NCBI GenBank assembly: GCA_003416985.1
Contig: QVIN01000005.1
Span: 1-64,000, forward strand
DNA: 64,000 nucleotides
Origin: Duganella sp. BJB480
GTDB lineage: Bacteria; Pseudomonadota; Gammaproteobacteria; Burkholderiales; Burkholderiaceae_D
Reading direction: 5' to 3'
The position numbers and the translations under genes were made by a program. Under the pieces are notes generated by a model. It saw nothing but the letters and a program-made list of their open reading frames with translations. It had not been told where the DNA came from and made no database searches. Below, piece by piece: positions 38,961-49,865 of the stretch (positions within the stretch are counted from its first letter, which is position 1; each line of letters opens with the position of its first letter).

Positions 38961-41912
38961 TCAGTAAGCCGTCTTACCGGGAACCGTCACCGTGATTTGC
39001 GTGCCGGCGCCTGGCTTGCTGTCGATATCCAGGCTGGCGCCGATGGCATGTGCGCGCTCACGCATTCCCGTCAGGCCCCAATGGCCGGGCCGGTGGCCGG
39101 TTGTGGCGACCGATTCGTCTAACCCGCAGCCGTTGTCGCGCACGCGCATGACGAAGGCGCCGGCCCCGTATTCCAGCGCGAGTTCGATACGGCCGGCGCC
39201 CGCGTAGCGCGAGGCGTTGAACAGGGCCTCGCGGCCGATGGCGTAGATCTCTTCATGTACCTTGGGACGCAATGGCCTCGGCGTACCGCCGATCGTCATG
39301 TCGAAGGCATGCGAGCGATGTTCGGCCAATCCTTTGCCGAAGTGTTCAAGCGTCAGCTCCAGCGCATCCGGCGAGGCCGATGCCCTCAGGTCCATGATCT
39401 GGTCCCGTCCCTCCACCAGCAGCTGTTCCGCGAGATTGAGCGTCTGGTCCAGGCGGGTGCGCTCCTGCGTGCCTTCCTTCAGGTGGCGGCTGTGTGAATC
39501 GAAAGACATAAGCAGCGCCTGTATGCTTTGGAGCAGTGTGTCGTGCAGGGCGCGCGCGATGCGCGTGCGCTCCGCCAGGCGTTCCTGCAAGCGCTCCTGC
39601 ATCCGCTGCGTCAGGAAGCGGATCCGCAACGCGTAGGCGGAGCAGAGCAGCAGCAGGCCAAGCGCCACCAGCAGCAGTTTGAACCAGCCGCTTTGCACAA
39701 ACGTCGGCGGGATCTCTATCTCCAGCGCGGCACCCTTGGCATTCCAGAGATTGTCCTCGTTCGACGCGATGACCTCAAACCGGTATTTGCCCGGCGCCAG
39801 ATTGGTGTAGTACGCCTGCCTGCGGCCTACCGGTTCCTGCCAAGCGGGATCGAGGCCGGACAGCCTGTAGCGCAGCCGTACCCGCTCGGGTATCGACAGG
39901 CTCAGGGCCGTGAAGTCGACCTGCAGATTCTGCGTGCCCGCCGGCAGGGTCAGTGCGCGGGTCTGCGGGATGGCGTAGCGCGCGTTGTCGGCCACCACGC
40001 TGGTTATCTCCACCGGCGGCGGCAGCGTATTGCGCAGGATATGGGCCGGGTCGATGGTGCCGATCGAAGCCGTCGTCGCGTACCACAGCATGCCGTCGCG
40101 TGAGCGCATCAGAGACGGTACCGGCCGCAGTTGCGGCGCGTGGCCCTGCATGCCGTCCTGCGCGTCGAAGCGTTCGAAAGCCACGGCGGTATGGCTGTTC
40201 TTCAACCATGCGGCGATATCGGCGGCGGTGATGCGATACAGGCCGTCGGCGCCGTGCAGCCACAGGTCGCCGCCGGGTAGCCGCACGATGCCGGAGACGC
40301 CGCGAAAATCTTCACCGCGCTCGCCGTGCAGGGCGGCGAAGCGGCCATCGCGATAGAGCGCGACGCCCTGTTCTCCGCCCACCCACATGGCGCTGCCGTC
40401 GAAGTACAGATCCATGATCGTCCCGAGCTGCAGGCCGTCCGCAGGGCCCAGTGTGCGCAACTTGTCGCCGTCGATGACCGTGACCAGGTTGCGCAGATGG
40501 CCCATCCACAAGCTGCCCTGGCCATCGCGGGCCATGGACGTCGCCAGCAGATCGGAGATGCCTTGCGAGCCGCCCGACTTGGTCCATTGGCCCGCAACGA
40601 GTTTGTACACGCCTTTGCCCGATGCGAACGAGGCCCACAAGGCACCATCGCGGTCCTGCTGCAGGGCGTGGACGCGCAGGCCTTTCAGTTCGGGCGGATA
40701 GGGAATCGAGGTCAGTGTGCCGTCACGATCGCGCCGTTGCAGGGACTCCGTTCCGCCCACCCAAAGGACGCCATCCGGCGTCGTGTAACTGGCCGTCAGC
40801 GGACCTGCGACCTCGCGGCTGACGCGTCCTTCGAGGTTGTAGCGCCAAAGGTCGGCGGCATAGTCTCCCACCCAGACATCGCCTGAAGGGCCGGCCACCA
40901 GCGCGGGGTATTCCAGCTGTTTGACGACGGGCATGGTCCGCAAGCGGTTCGGCCGCAGCCGGTCTATTCCGCGCGAGGTGCCGATCCACAGATTGCCTTC
41001 GCGGTCCAGGAACTTCGTGCTGAGCATCGGGCCGCTGAGTCCATTTTCCTTCGACAGGCGCTGTTCCGGCGGACTGGATTCGGCCGGCGCCACCTTGCGC
41101 TCCAGGTTATCGGTATGCAGCATCCACATCGTTCCCTGGCGGTCGAAGATCATGCCGTAGCCATCGAGTTCCGGTTTGGGCGATTCGCTGGCGGCGGGCG
41201 CCAAAGTGCGAACCTTGTAGTAGCCGTCCTTGAAGTCGTTGCCCCATATGGTGCCATCCGGCGCTTCGCAGAGCCAGACCAGCGCCACATGCGGCCACGC
41301 CTGCGTGAAGCGGGTCTCGCCCGGCTTGCGATAGTAGGCGCCCGAATTCGTTCCGATCCATGTCGTGCCATCGCGGGCGAACATAATCTGGAACACGCCC
41401 AGGGTTGGCAGTCCCGCCTCGGGGCCCAGGTGGCGGAAACGGCTGGCGCCCGGCGCCAATACAGCCACGCCGTCGCGCATCGCCGCCCAGATCGCGCCAT
41501 CCGGGGCGGCCTCGATATGCATGACGCCGACCGGCTGCAATCCGTCGCGTTCCGCATAGGTGTGCGCGCCGTCGTTCCTGAACACGGACACGCCGCCGAC
41601 GCGGTAGCCGACCCACAGCGCGCCATCGGGCGCGGTGGTCAGCGCCATGATGTTGCTGGAATCGAGCGGATGACCGTAGACCTTATCGGCGCGTTCGAAA
41701 CGCACGCCGTCAAAGCGAAACAGGCCGGTAGGCGTGGCGATCCACAGCCAGCCGTCGGCGCCCTGGGCGAACTTGGTCACGCTCGTCGGCGCGCCATTCA
41801 GCTCGGTCCATGCGGTATGGGTGTACTCGGTGAGCAGCGGCGCCGAAGCGCACGCGAGGCGCGACCCGACCACCAGAAGCAGAAAAAGCAAAGCGTTGAG
41901 TAAGGAGGCCAT
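38961..41912 (-). CDS. propeller sensor kinase with NarL-type (HisKA_3) transmitter
   Basis: A 983-residue membrane kinase. A signal peptide (about 1-23, ending CASA) leads to about 600 residues of propeller blades (repeated GxLWVG motifs), then a Y_Y_Y domain, one membrane helix (about 745-765) and a HisKA_3 dimerisation domain. The phospho-acceptor is His790 in RALHDTLLQS. The ATPase has RDNGCGLDE and GHWGLTGMRERA. Kinases of this type pair with LuxR/NarL-family regulators. None is adjacent, so the partner is elsewhere. This is the second propeller kinase in the window and is of a different transmitter class from the one at 1828. Confidence 0.9.
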   Translation of the reverse strand: MASLLNALLFLLLVVGSRLACASAPLLTEYTHTAWTELNGAPTSVTKFAQGADGWLWIATPTGLFRFDGVRFERADKVYGHPLDSSNIMALTTAPDGALWVGYRVGGVSVFRNDGAHTYAERDGLQPVGVMHIEAAPDGAIWAAMRDGVAVLAPGASRFRHLGPEAGLPTLGVFQIMFARDGTTWIGTNSGAYYRKPGETRFTQAWPHVALVWLCEAPDGTIWGNDFKDGYYKVRTLAPAASESPKPELDGYGMIFDRQGTMWMLHTDNLERKVAPAESSPPEQRLSKENGLSGPMLSTKFLDREGNLWIGTSRGIDRLRPNRLRTMPVVKQLEYPALVAGPSGDVWVGDYAADLWRYNLEGRVSREVAGPLTASYTTPDGVLWVGGTESLQRRDRDGTLTSIPYPPELKGLRVHALQQDRDGALWASFASGKGVYKLVAGQWTKSGGSQGISDLLATSMARDGQGSLWMGHLRNLVTVIDGDKLRTLGPADGLQLGTIMDLYFDGSAMWVGGEQGVALYRDGRFAALHGERGEDFRGVSGIVRLPGGDLWLHGADGLYRITAADIAAWLKNSHTAVAFERFDAQDGMQGHAPQLRPVPSLMRSRDGMLWYATTASIGTIDPAHILRNTLPPPVEITSVVADNARYAIPQTRALTLPAGTQNLQVDFTALSLSIPERVRLRYRLSGLDPAWQEPVGRRQAYYTNLAPGKYRFEVIASNEDNLWNAKGAALEIEIPPTFVQSGWFKLLLVALGLLLLCSAYALRIRFLTQRMQERLQERLAERTRIARALHDTLLQSIQALLMSFDSHSRHLKEGTQERTRLDQTLNLAEQLLVEGRDQIMDLRASASPDALELTLEHFGKGLAEHRSHAFDMTIGGTPRPLRPKVHEEIYAIGREALFNASRYAGAGRIELALEYGAGAFVMRVRDNGCGLDESVATTGHRPGHWGLTGMRERAHAIGASLDIDSKPGAGTQITVTVPGKTAY

Positions 41913-41966
41913 TGGCGTGTTTTCCCAATTGCCGATCTAAGATCCCTGGTTCAGACTAAATATCGC

Positions 41967-42767
41967 TCAGCGACCGGGAATCCAGTTCCTCAACCGCTCA
42001 TCCTGCACTTGGTACTGCTTGGCGAGGCAGGCGTTGATGTCGGCGACCGTGGCGCAGGTGGCGTCGCGCTCTTTCAGCCATTTGCGCTGGAAGTCGCGCA
42101 GCAGGGTGCGGTCGGCGATGGTGGCGTACCCTTGGCGCAGCTCCTTGACATGCTTGGCCATCGCCAGGTCCTGGCTGGCCAATGCCGGATCGGCGCAGAT
42201 GGTTTTTTCCACGCGCGTGGCGGCGGCCTTGCAGTCATAGGATGGACCTCCGGCCGCAGGCTCGAAGTGCGGCGCCGGCTTGAATTGCGCGGCGTCGATG
42301 CTGGCGCTGGCGCCGGTGCGGTCGATGAATTCGACACTGGTCACCGTGATGTCGTTGGCGCTCGTCCAGTCGATCAGCGCTCGCCGCGCGGCAGCCGGTA
42401 TCTGCGCCGCGCCCAGGCTGTTGGAACCCAGCCGCAGCTCGCCATCGTAGATGACCGCGCCCAGGCCTTGGCCGGTCTGGGTGTCGATCCAGAAGAAGCC
42501 CTTTTCCGGGCAGGCGTGCGCCTCGCATGCCGATGCGCTGACGTAGCGCTTGTCCACCACGAACACCGGATCCGGCGGACCGCCCAATCCAGCGATGACG
42601 TCCTTGGACAGCTTGGACGGTACGCGCGTCTGGATCAGCGGCTTGGCGCGCTTGTCCCAGATGAGGGTATTGGTGGACTGGCCGTCATAGCTCAGCGGCC
42701 AGTCGACGACATCGGCGTGGGCCAGCGCGGACAGCGTCAATGCCAGCAATGCGATCAGTTTTTTCAT
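41967..42767 (-). CDS. secreted protein with C-terminal LprI-like domain
   Basis: A 266-residue periplasmic protein with a signal peptide (about 1-18, ending AHAD). The N-terminal 170 residues are not recognised. Residues about 175-262 match the lysozyme-inhibitor LprI/DUF1311 pattern: YDCKAAATRVEKTICADPALASQDLAM, FQRKWLKERDATC and a final NACLAKQY, with paired cysteines. LprI-type domains inhibit lysozyme in some bacteria, but the fold is used more widely. It overlaps the GNAT gene by 4 nt (ATGA). Confidence 0.78.
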   Translation of the reverse strand: MKKLIALLALTLSALAHADVVDWPLSYDGQSTNTLIWDKRAKPLIQTRVPSKLSKDVIAGLGGPPDPVFVVDKRYVSASACEAHACPEKGFFWIDTQTGQGLGAVIYDGELRLGSNSLGAAQIPAAARRALIDWTSANDITVTSVEFIDRTGASASIDAAQFKPAPHFEPAAGGPSYDCKAAATRVEKTICADPALASQDLAMAKHVKELRQGYATIADRTLLRDFQRKWLKERDATCATVADINACLAKQYQVQDERLRNWIPGR

Positions 42768-43249
42768 TGGGCTTCCGTGAACAGGCGCTTCATCTTGCGG
42801 CCGCCGGTGACTTCGAAGCCATGGCGCTCATAGAACGCCAGGCTGCGGTCGAATTCCGGCAGCGGCGGCGTGCACACTTCCAGTCGGTTCCAGCGCCGCT
42901 TGCGCGCCAGTTCGGCGGCGGCGTTGAGCAGCAGCCCTCCGACGCCGTTCGCGCGGAAGGGCGGGGAGACGAAGAATTCCTGCATGGTCGCCAGCGCGCC
43001 CTCCGCGTACAGCGCGCGGCCTTCGGAGATGCCGACGAAGCCGATCGCCTCGCCTTCCGCGATGGCGATCAGCGCCAAGTATTTTTCCTCGCGCAGCAGG
43101 GCGTGGCACAAGCTGGCGGTTTTTTGCAGCTCAAGGTTGAAAGTCTTCGCGCCCAGGCGCAGGGAGATTTCCTCGGTCAGCGCCACGGCCATCGCGGCGA
43201 TGGCTGCCGCGTCTTCGGGAACCGCCAGGCGTATTCTCGTATCGGTCAT
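42764..43249 (-). CDS. GNAT family N-acetyltransferase
   Basis: A 161-residue acetyltransferase with a complete GNAT core. An N-terminal IRLAVPEDAAAIAAMAVAL is followed by the acetyl-CoA loop in FRANGVGGLLLNAAAELARKR and the C-terminal FYERHGFEVTGGRKMKRLF. The substrate is unknown. It is first in a two-gene leftward unit with the LprI-domain protein (ATGA overlap). Confidence 0.87.
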   Translation of the reverse strand: MTDTRIRLAVPEDAAAIAAMAVALTEEISLRLGAKTFNLELQKTASLCHALLREEKYLALIAIAEGEAIGFVGISEGRALYAEGALATMQEFFVSPPFRANGVGGLLLNAAAELARKRRWNRLEVCTPPLPEFDRSLAFYERHGFEVTGGRKMKRLFTEAQ

Positions 43250-43339
43250 TGAATTTGATCTGTAGTCTTAAGGTTGAACAGGATAGCAGTTTGCGATCCG
43301 TGAATACTCGCGCATTCTCACGGACGTGCGGGGGGCGAA

Positions 43340-43394
43340 AAAAAACCGTCGGCACCGAACGCGATCTTGTACGCGTTCAGGCGGACGGTTTTTT
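43340..43394. terminator. terminator of gatCAB (bidirectional-looking)
   Basis: An outer stem AAAAAACCGTC / GACGGTTTTTT and an inner stem GAACGCG / CGCGTTC lie 15 nt beyond the gatB stop. A/T runs on both sides allow termination in either direction. The core (43352-43378) is 25/27 identical, on the opposite strand, to the core of the terminator at 232-258. Confidence 0.88.
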
Positions 43395-43408
43395 CAGAAG
43401 GGAGGCTG

Positions 43409-44869
<1,461 letters not shown>

Positions 44870-44893
44870 ATTGTTCTCGCTGTATTTGGTGTG

Positions 44894-46366
44894 TTAGATG
44901 CCGGCAGGTGCGCGGGTGTGCCAGTCGGTCGCCAGCTGGTACTGGTGGGCGACGTTGAGCAGCTTCGCTTCGCCGAAATGCTTGCCGATGATCTGCAGGC
45001 CCACGGGACGGTTCTTGGCGCCGAAGCCGACCGGGATCGACATGCCGGGCAGGCCGGCCAGGCTGGTGGACAGCGTGTAGATGTCGGCCAGGTAGGCGGC
45101 CACCGGGTCGTCGGACTTGTCGCCCAGGTCCCAGGCCACGGTCGGCGCGACCGGTCCCATGATGACGTCGCAGACGGCGTTCGGGCCGTTCAGCACCGCT
45201 TCGAAATCCTGCGCGATCAGGCGGCGGATCTTCTGCGCCTTGAGGTAGTAGGCGTCGTAGTAGCCGTGGCACAGCACATAGGTGCCGACCATGATGCGGC
45301 GCTTGACCTCAGCGCCGAAGCCTTCGGCGCGGGTCTTGCGGTACATGTCCGACAGGTCCTTGTACTCGGCGGCGCGGTGGCCGTAGCGCACACCGTCGAA
45401 GCGCGACAGGTTGGACGATGCTTCGGCCGGCGCGATCATGTAATAGGCAGGGATCGACAGCGCGGTGTTAGGCAGCGAGATGTCGACCAGGGTCGCGCCC
45501 ATCTCGACGTACTTGGCCAGCGCGGCGCGCACGGCGTCCTCCACGTCCTTGGCCAGGCCTTCGCCGAAGTATTCCTTCGGCACGCCGATGCGCAGGCCCG
45601 CCAGCGGCTGGCCCAGTTCACGGGTGTAGTCCTCGTCGATGCCGCCCATTTCAGGCGTGAGCGAGGTCGAATCGCGCTCGTCGAAACCGGCCATGGCGTT
45701 GAGCAGCAGCGCGCAGTCCTCGGCGGTTTGCGCCATCGGGCCGCCCTGGTCCAGCGACGAGGCGAAGGCGATCATGCCGAAGCGCGATACGCGGCCGTAG
45801 GTCGGCTTGATGCCGGTGATGCCGCAGAACGCGGCCGGCTGGCGGATCGAACCGCCGGTGTCGGTGCCGGTGACGGCAGGCGCCAGGCGCGCGGCCACGG
45901 CGGCGGCGGAACCGCCCGACGAACCGCCAGGCACGGCGTTCTTGTCCCACGGGTTCTTCACCGCGCCGAAGGCCGAGTTCTCGTTGGCCGAGCCCATGGC
46001 GAATTCGTCGCAGTTCAATTTGCCCAGCGTGACCATGCCGGCCGCGCGGAACTTCTCCACCACGGTGGCGTCGAACGGGCTGACGTAGTTGGCCAGCATT
46101 TTCGAGCCGGCGGTCGAGCGCCAGTCGCGGGTGACGAAGATGTCCTTGTGCGCGATCGGCACGCCGGTCAGCGGCGTGGCGGTGCCGGCGGCGATGCGGG
46201 CGTCCGCCTCGGCGGCCTGCGCCAGGGTCAGCGCGCGGTCCACGTGCAGGAAGGCGTTCAAGTCGCTCTTTTCGATGCGGTCGAGGAAGTGCGTCGCCAG
46301 TTCGGTGGCGGTGATGGCTTTGCTTTGCAGCAGAGCGGACAGCTCTTTAATGGTTTTGGTGTGCAT
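44894..46366 (-). CDS. gatA: Asp-tRNA(Asn)/Glu-tRNA(Gln) amidotransferase subunit A
   Basis: A 490-residue amidase-signature enzyme that releases ammonia from glutamine. The Ser-cisSer-Lys site is present: IAHKDIF (Lys), [18 protein letters not shown] (both Ser) and [15 protein letters not shown]. It is co-transcribed with gatB (24-nt gap) and gatC (55-nt gap). Presence of the full GatCAB suggests that Gln-tRNA and/or Asn-tRNA are made by the indirect route. Confidence 0.96.
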   Translation of the reverse strand: MHTKTIKELSALLQSKAITATELATHFLDRIEKSDLNAFLHVDRALTLAQAAEADARIAAGTATPLTGVPIAHKDIFVTRDWRSTAGSKMLANYVSPFDATVVEKFRAAGMVTLGKLNCDEFAMGSANENSAFGAVKNPWDKNAVPGGSSGGSAAAVAARLAPAVTGTDTGGSIRQPAAFCGITGIKPTYGRVSRFGMIAFASSLDQGGPMAQTAEDCALLLNAMAGFDERDSTSLTPEMGGIDEDYTRELGQPLAGLRIGVPKEYFGEGLAKDVEDAVRAALAKYVEMGATLVDISLPNTALSIPAYYMIAPAEASSNLSRFDGVRYGHRAAEYKDLSDMYRKTRAEGFGAEVKRRIMVGTYVLCHGYYDAYYLKAQKIRRLIAQDFEAVLNGPNAVCDVIMGPVAPTVAWDLGDKSDDPVAAYLADIYTLSTSLAGLPGMSIPVGFGAKNRPVGLQIIGKHFGEAKLLNVAHQYQLATDWHTRAPAGI

Positions 46367-46421
46367 GGCGTTTCAATTCAGATTCGGTGATCGGGAAGGC
46401 GTCGGGACGTCGGCGGCGTTC

Positions 46422-46724
46422 TTACTCGATCACTTTCGGCACCAGGTACAGGCCGTCCTGGGTCTTGGGTGCGACGGCCTGGTAGTCCTCGCGGCGATTG
46501 GCCTCGGTGGCCACGTCTTCGCGCAGGCGCAGGGCGATGTTGTTCATGTGCGCGGCCAGCGGATGGCTCAGCGGGGCGACGCCTTCGGTATCGACCGCCT
46601 GCATCTGTTCGGCCAGCGCGAAGATGCCATTCAATTGATCCAGCGCCGTGGCGGTCTGCTGCTCGCTCATCTCAAGTTGTGCCAGTTTGGCAATGCGGGT
46701 TACGTCGGATAGGGTCAGGGACAT
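46422..46724 (-). CDS. gatC: Asp-tRNA(Asn)/Glu-tRNA(Gln) amidotransferase subunit C
   Basis: A 100-residue GatC, the small strap subunit that stabilises GatA-GatB. It begins MSLTLSDVTRIAKLAQLEMSE and carries the LREDV segment, with C-terminal QDGLYLVPKVIE. The start at 46724 fits the family; an upstream in-frame start at 46751 adds an unlikely leader. It is the promoter-proximal gene of gatCAB, divergent from mreB. Confidence 0.93.
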   Translation of the reverse strand: MSLTLSDVTRIAKLAQLEMSEQQTATALDQLNGIFALAEQMQAVDTEGVAPLSHPLAAHMNNIALRLREDVATEANRREDYQAVAPKTQDGLYLVPKVIE

Positions 46725-48042
<1,318 letters not shown>

Positions 48043-48053
48043 TCTGACAAGAC

Positions 48054-48075
48054 GGGGCCGCGAAACAGCGGCCCC
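48054..48075 (+). other. hairpin between mreB and mreC
   Basis: A perfect 8-bp stem (GGGGCCGC with GCGGCCCC) with a 6-nt GAAACA loop lies 11 nt after the mreB stop. There is no T tract. It could attenuate read-through or protect the mreB message, giving more MreB than MreCD. Confidence 0.5.
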
Positions 48076-48134
48076 GATGCATTGGGATGGGTTGACAGTC
48101 TCGTTGGCGCGCTAGCGCCGGATTATTGGAAGTC

Positions 48135-49328
48135 ATGGAATATAGTCCTCCGCCACTTTTCAAGCAAGGCGCCTCCGCCCGCGTCAAGATGACGGTTTTT
48201 GCGTGCATTTCGATTGCACTGCTGCTGGTCGATTCACGCATGCACACGCTGGCAACGGTGCGCAAGGTTGCGGGTACCGTGCTGTATCCGCTGCAAATGG
48301 CGGCCCTGCTGCCACGCGACGCCATCTACGGCGTCGGCGATTATTTCTCCTCTTTGTCGTCGCTGGAAAAGCAGGTGCGCGAGCTGAAACGCCAGCAGAT
48401 CGCCGGCGCGCTGGTGCTGCAACAGGCCCAGCTCCAGACGGCTGAAAACAACCAGCTGCGCCGCCTGATGGACGCGCGCGAGCATCTGCCGGTCAAATCC
48501 ATGCTGGCCGAGATCCTGTACGACGCGCGCGACGTCAACAGCCGCAAGGTGATCCTCGACCGTGGCACGCAGCAGGGCGTGGCCCTCGGGCTGCCGGTGA
48601 TCGACAACCAGGGCGTGGTCGGCCAGGTCACGCGCGTGTTCCCCTTTACCTCCGAAGTGACGCTGCTGACCGATAAGGAGCAGGCCATTCCCGTGCAGCT
48701 GCTGCGCAACGGCTTGCGCAGCGTGGCCTATGGCCGCGGCAAGTCCGGCGCGCTGGAGCTGCGCTTCACGGCGCCGAACGCGGACATCCAGGTGGGCGAC
48801 ATCGTCGTCACCTCGGGCCTGGACGGCGTCTATCCGGCCGGCCTGGCGGTGGCGCGTGTGAGCCAGGTGGAAAACAGCGGGGCCGGATCGTTCGGCGGCG
48901 TGGTGTGCCAGCCGCTGGCCGGCATCTCCAACCATACGCAGTTGCTGATTTTGATGTCGGCGCCGGAGATGCCTCCGCGTCCGCCGGATGAGGAAGCGCG
49001 CACGCTCAAGAAGCACAACAACAAGATGGCGCCGATCAAGGAGGCGCCGAAAGAGGGCGTCGATCCGGCGCCCGCCGGCACCGCGCCCGCAGCCGCACCG
49101 GCCGGCCCGCCCGGCCTGATGCCGGTGATGCCGCCGCCCGCGCCGAAACCTGCGCCTGCCGCCGCCACCACCACTGCGGCGCCCGGCGCCGCGACGCCCG
49201 GTACCGGTACGCCAGCCGCCGCAACGCCGGCCGCGCGGGGTGCCGCACCGGCCGCCGCGCCGCCTGCCGCCGCCGCGCCAGCCGCAGGCGCGCCTGCAGC
49301 CACCAAACCGAAGGAACCGGCACGATGA
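48135..49328 (+). CDS. mreC: rod shape-determining protein MreC with long Ala/Pro tail
   Basis: A 397-residue bitopic MreC. One membrane helix (about 20-40) is followed by a coiled coil (SSLEKQVRELKRQQI...) and the beta-rich periplasmic core ending near residue 285 (AGISNHTQLLILMSAPE). Beyond about residue 310 comes an unusual Ala/Pro-rich low-complexity tail of roughly 80 residues. MreC links MreB and PBP2. The ATG at 48135 is chosen; an in-frame TTG lies three codons upstream. It overlaps mreD by 4 nt (ATGA). Confidence 0.93.
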   Translation: MEYSPPPLFKQGASARVKMTVFACISIALLLVDSRMHTLATVRKVAGTVLYPLQMAALLPRDAIYGVGDYFSSLSSLEKQVRELKRQQIAGALVLQQAQLQTAENNQLRRLMDAREHLPVKSMLAEILYDARDVNSRKVILDRGTQQGVALGLPVIDNQGVVGQVTRVFPFTSEVTLLTDKEQAIPVQLLRNGLRSVAYGRGKSGALELRFTAPNADIQVGDIVVTSGLDGVYPAGLAVARVSQVENSGAGSFGGVVCQPLAGISNHTQLLILMSAPEMPPRPPDEEARTLKKHNNKMAPIKEAPKEGVDPAPAGTAPAAAPAGPPGLMPVMPPPAPKPAPAAATTTAAPGAATPGTGTPAAATPAARGAAPAAAPPAAAAPAAGAPAATKPKEPAR

Positions 49329-49837
49329 ATCGTCCCCACTATATCCTGCTGCCGGTCAGCCCGCTGTTCATCGCCTTCAGCCTGTTCTGCGCGTTTCTAC
49401 TGAACCTGCTCCCCTGGGGGAACTTCATCGGCGTGCCGGACTTCGTGGCGCTGGTGCTGGTGTTCTGGGGTGTGCACCAGCCGCGCAAGGTCGGCATCGG
49501 CACCGCCTTCTTCCTTGGCCTGCTGATGGACGTGCATGACTCCACGCTGCTGGGCGAGAACGCGCTGGCCTACACGCTGCTGTCCTACTTCGCGATCATG
49601 CTGCACCGCCGGGTGCTGTGGTTCCCGCTGCTGACGCAGGCCATGCACGTGTTCCCGCTGCTGCTGATGGCGCAATCGGTGCAGCTGATCGTGCGCTTCT
49701 TCGTGTCCGGCAAATTCCCCGGCTGGTTCTACTTTGTCGAAAGCGTGATCGCCGTGGCCCTGTGGCCGCTGGCGACCTGGCTGCTGCTGGCTCCCCAGCG
49801 CCGCGCGGTCGACCGCGACCACACCCGCCCGATCTGA
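49325..49837 (+). CDS. mreD: rod shape-determining protein MreD
   Basis: A 170-residue polytopic inner-membrane protein with about five to six hydrophobic helices. Typical MreD segments are PDFVALVLVFWGVHQPRKVGIGTAFFLGLLMDV and a Trp-rich C-terminal helix. It works with MreC in the elongasome. It starts inside the mreC stop and is 28 nt before the first PBP2 gene. Confidence 0.92.
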   Translation: MNRPHYILLPVSPLFIAFSLFCAFLLNLLPWGNFIGVPDFVALVLVFWGVHQPRKVGIGTAFFLGLLMDVHDSTLLGENALAYTLLSYFAIMLHRRVLWFPLLTQAMHVFPLLLMAQSVQLIVRFFVSGKFPGWFYFVESVIAVALWPLATWLLLAPQRRAVDRDHTRPI

Positions 49838-49865
49838 CGCCCCGGCCGGGCAGCGACCAAGCACC

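Noticed and set aside
38961..42767. Propeller kinase and LprI-domain protein as a sensing pair
   Set aside because: They are on the same strand, but the LprI gene lies upstream with its own GNAT partner and there is no shared domain or overlap; adjacency alone is not enough.
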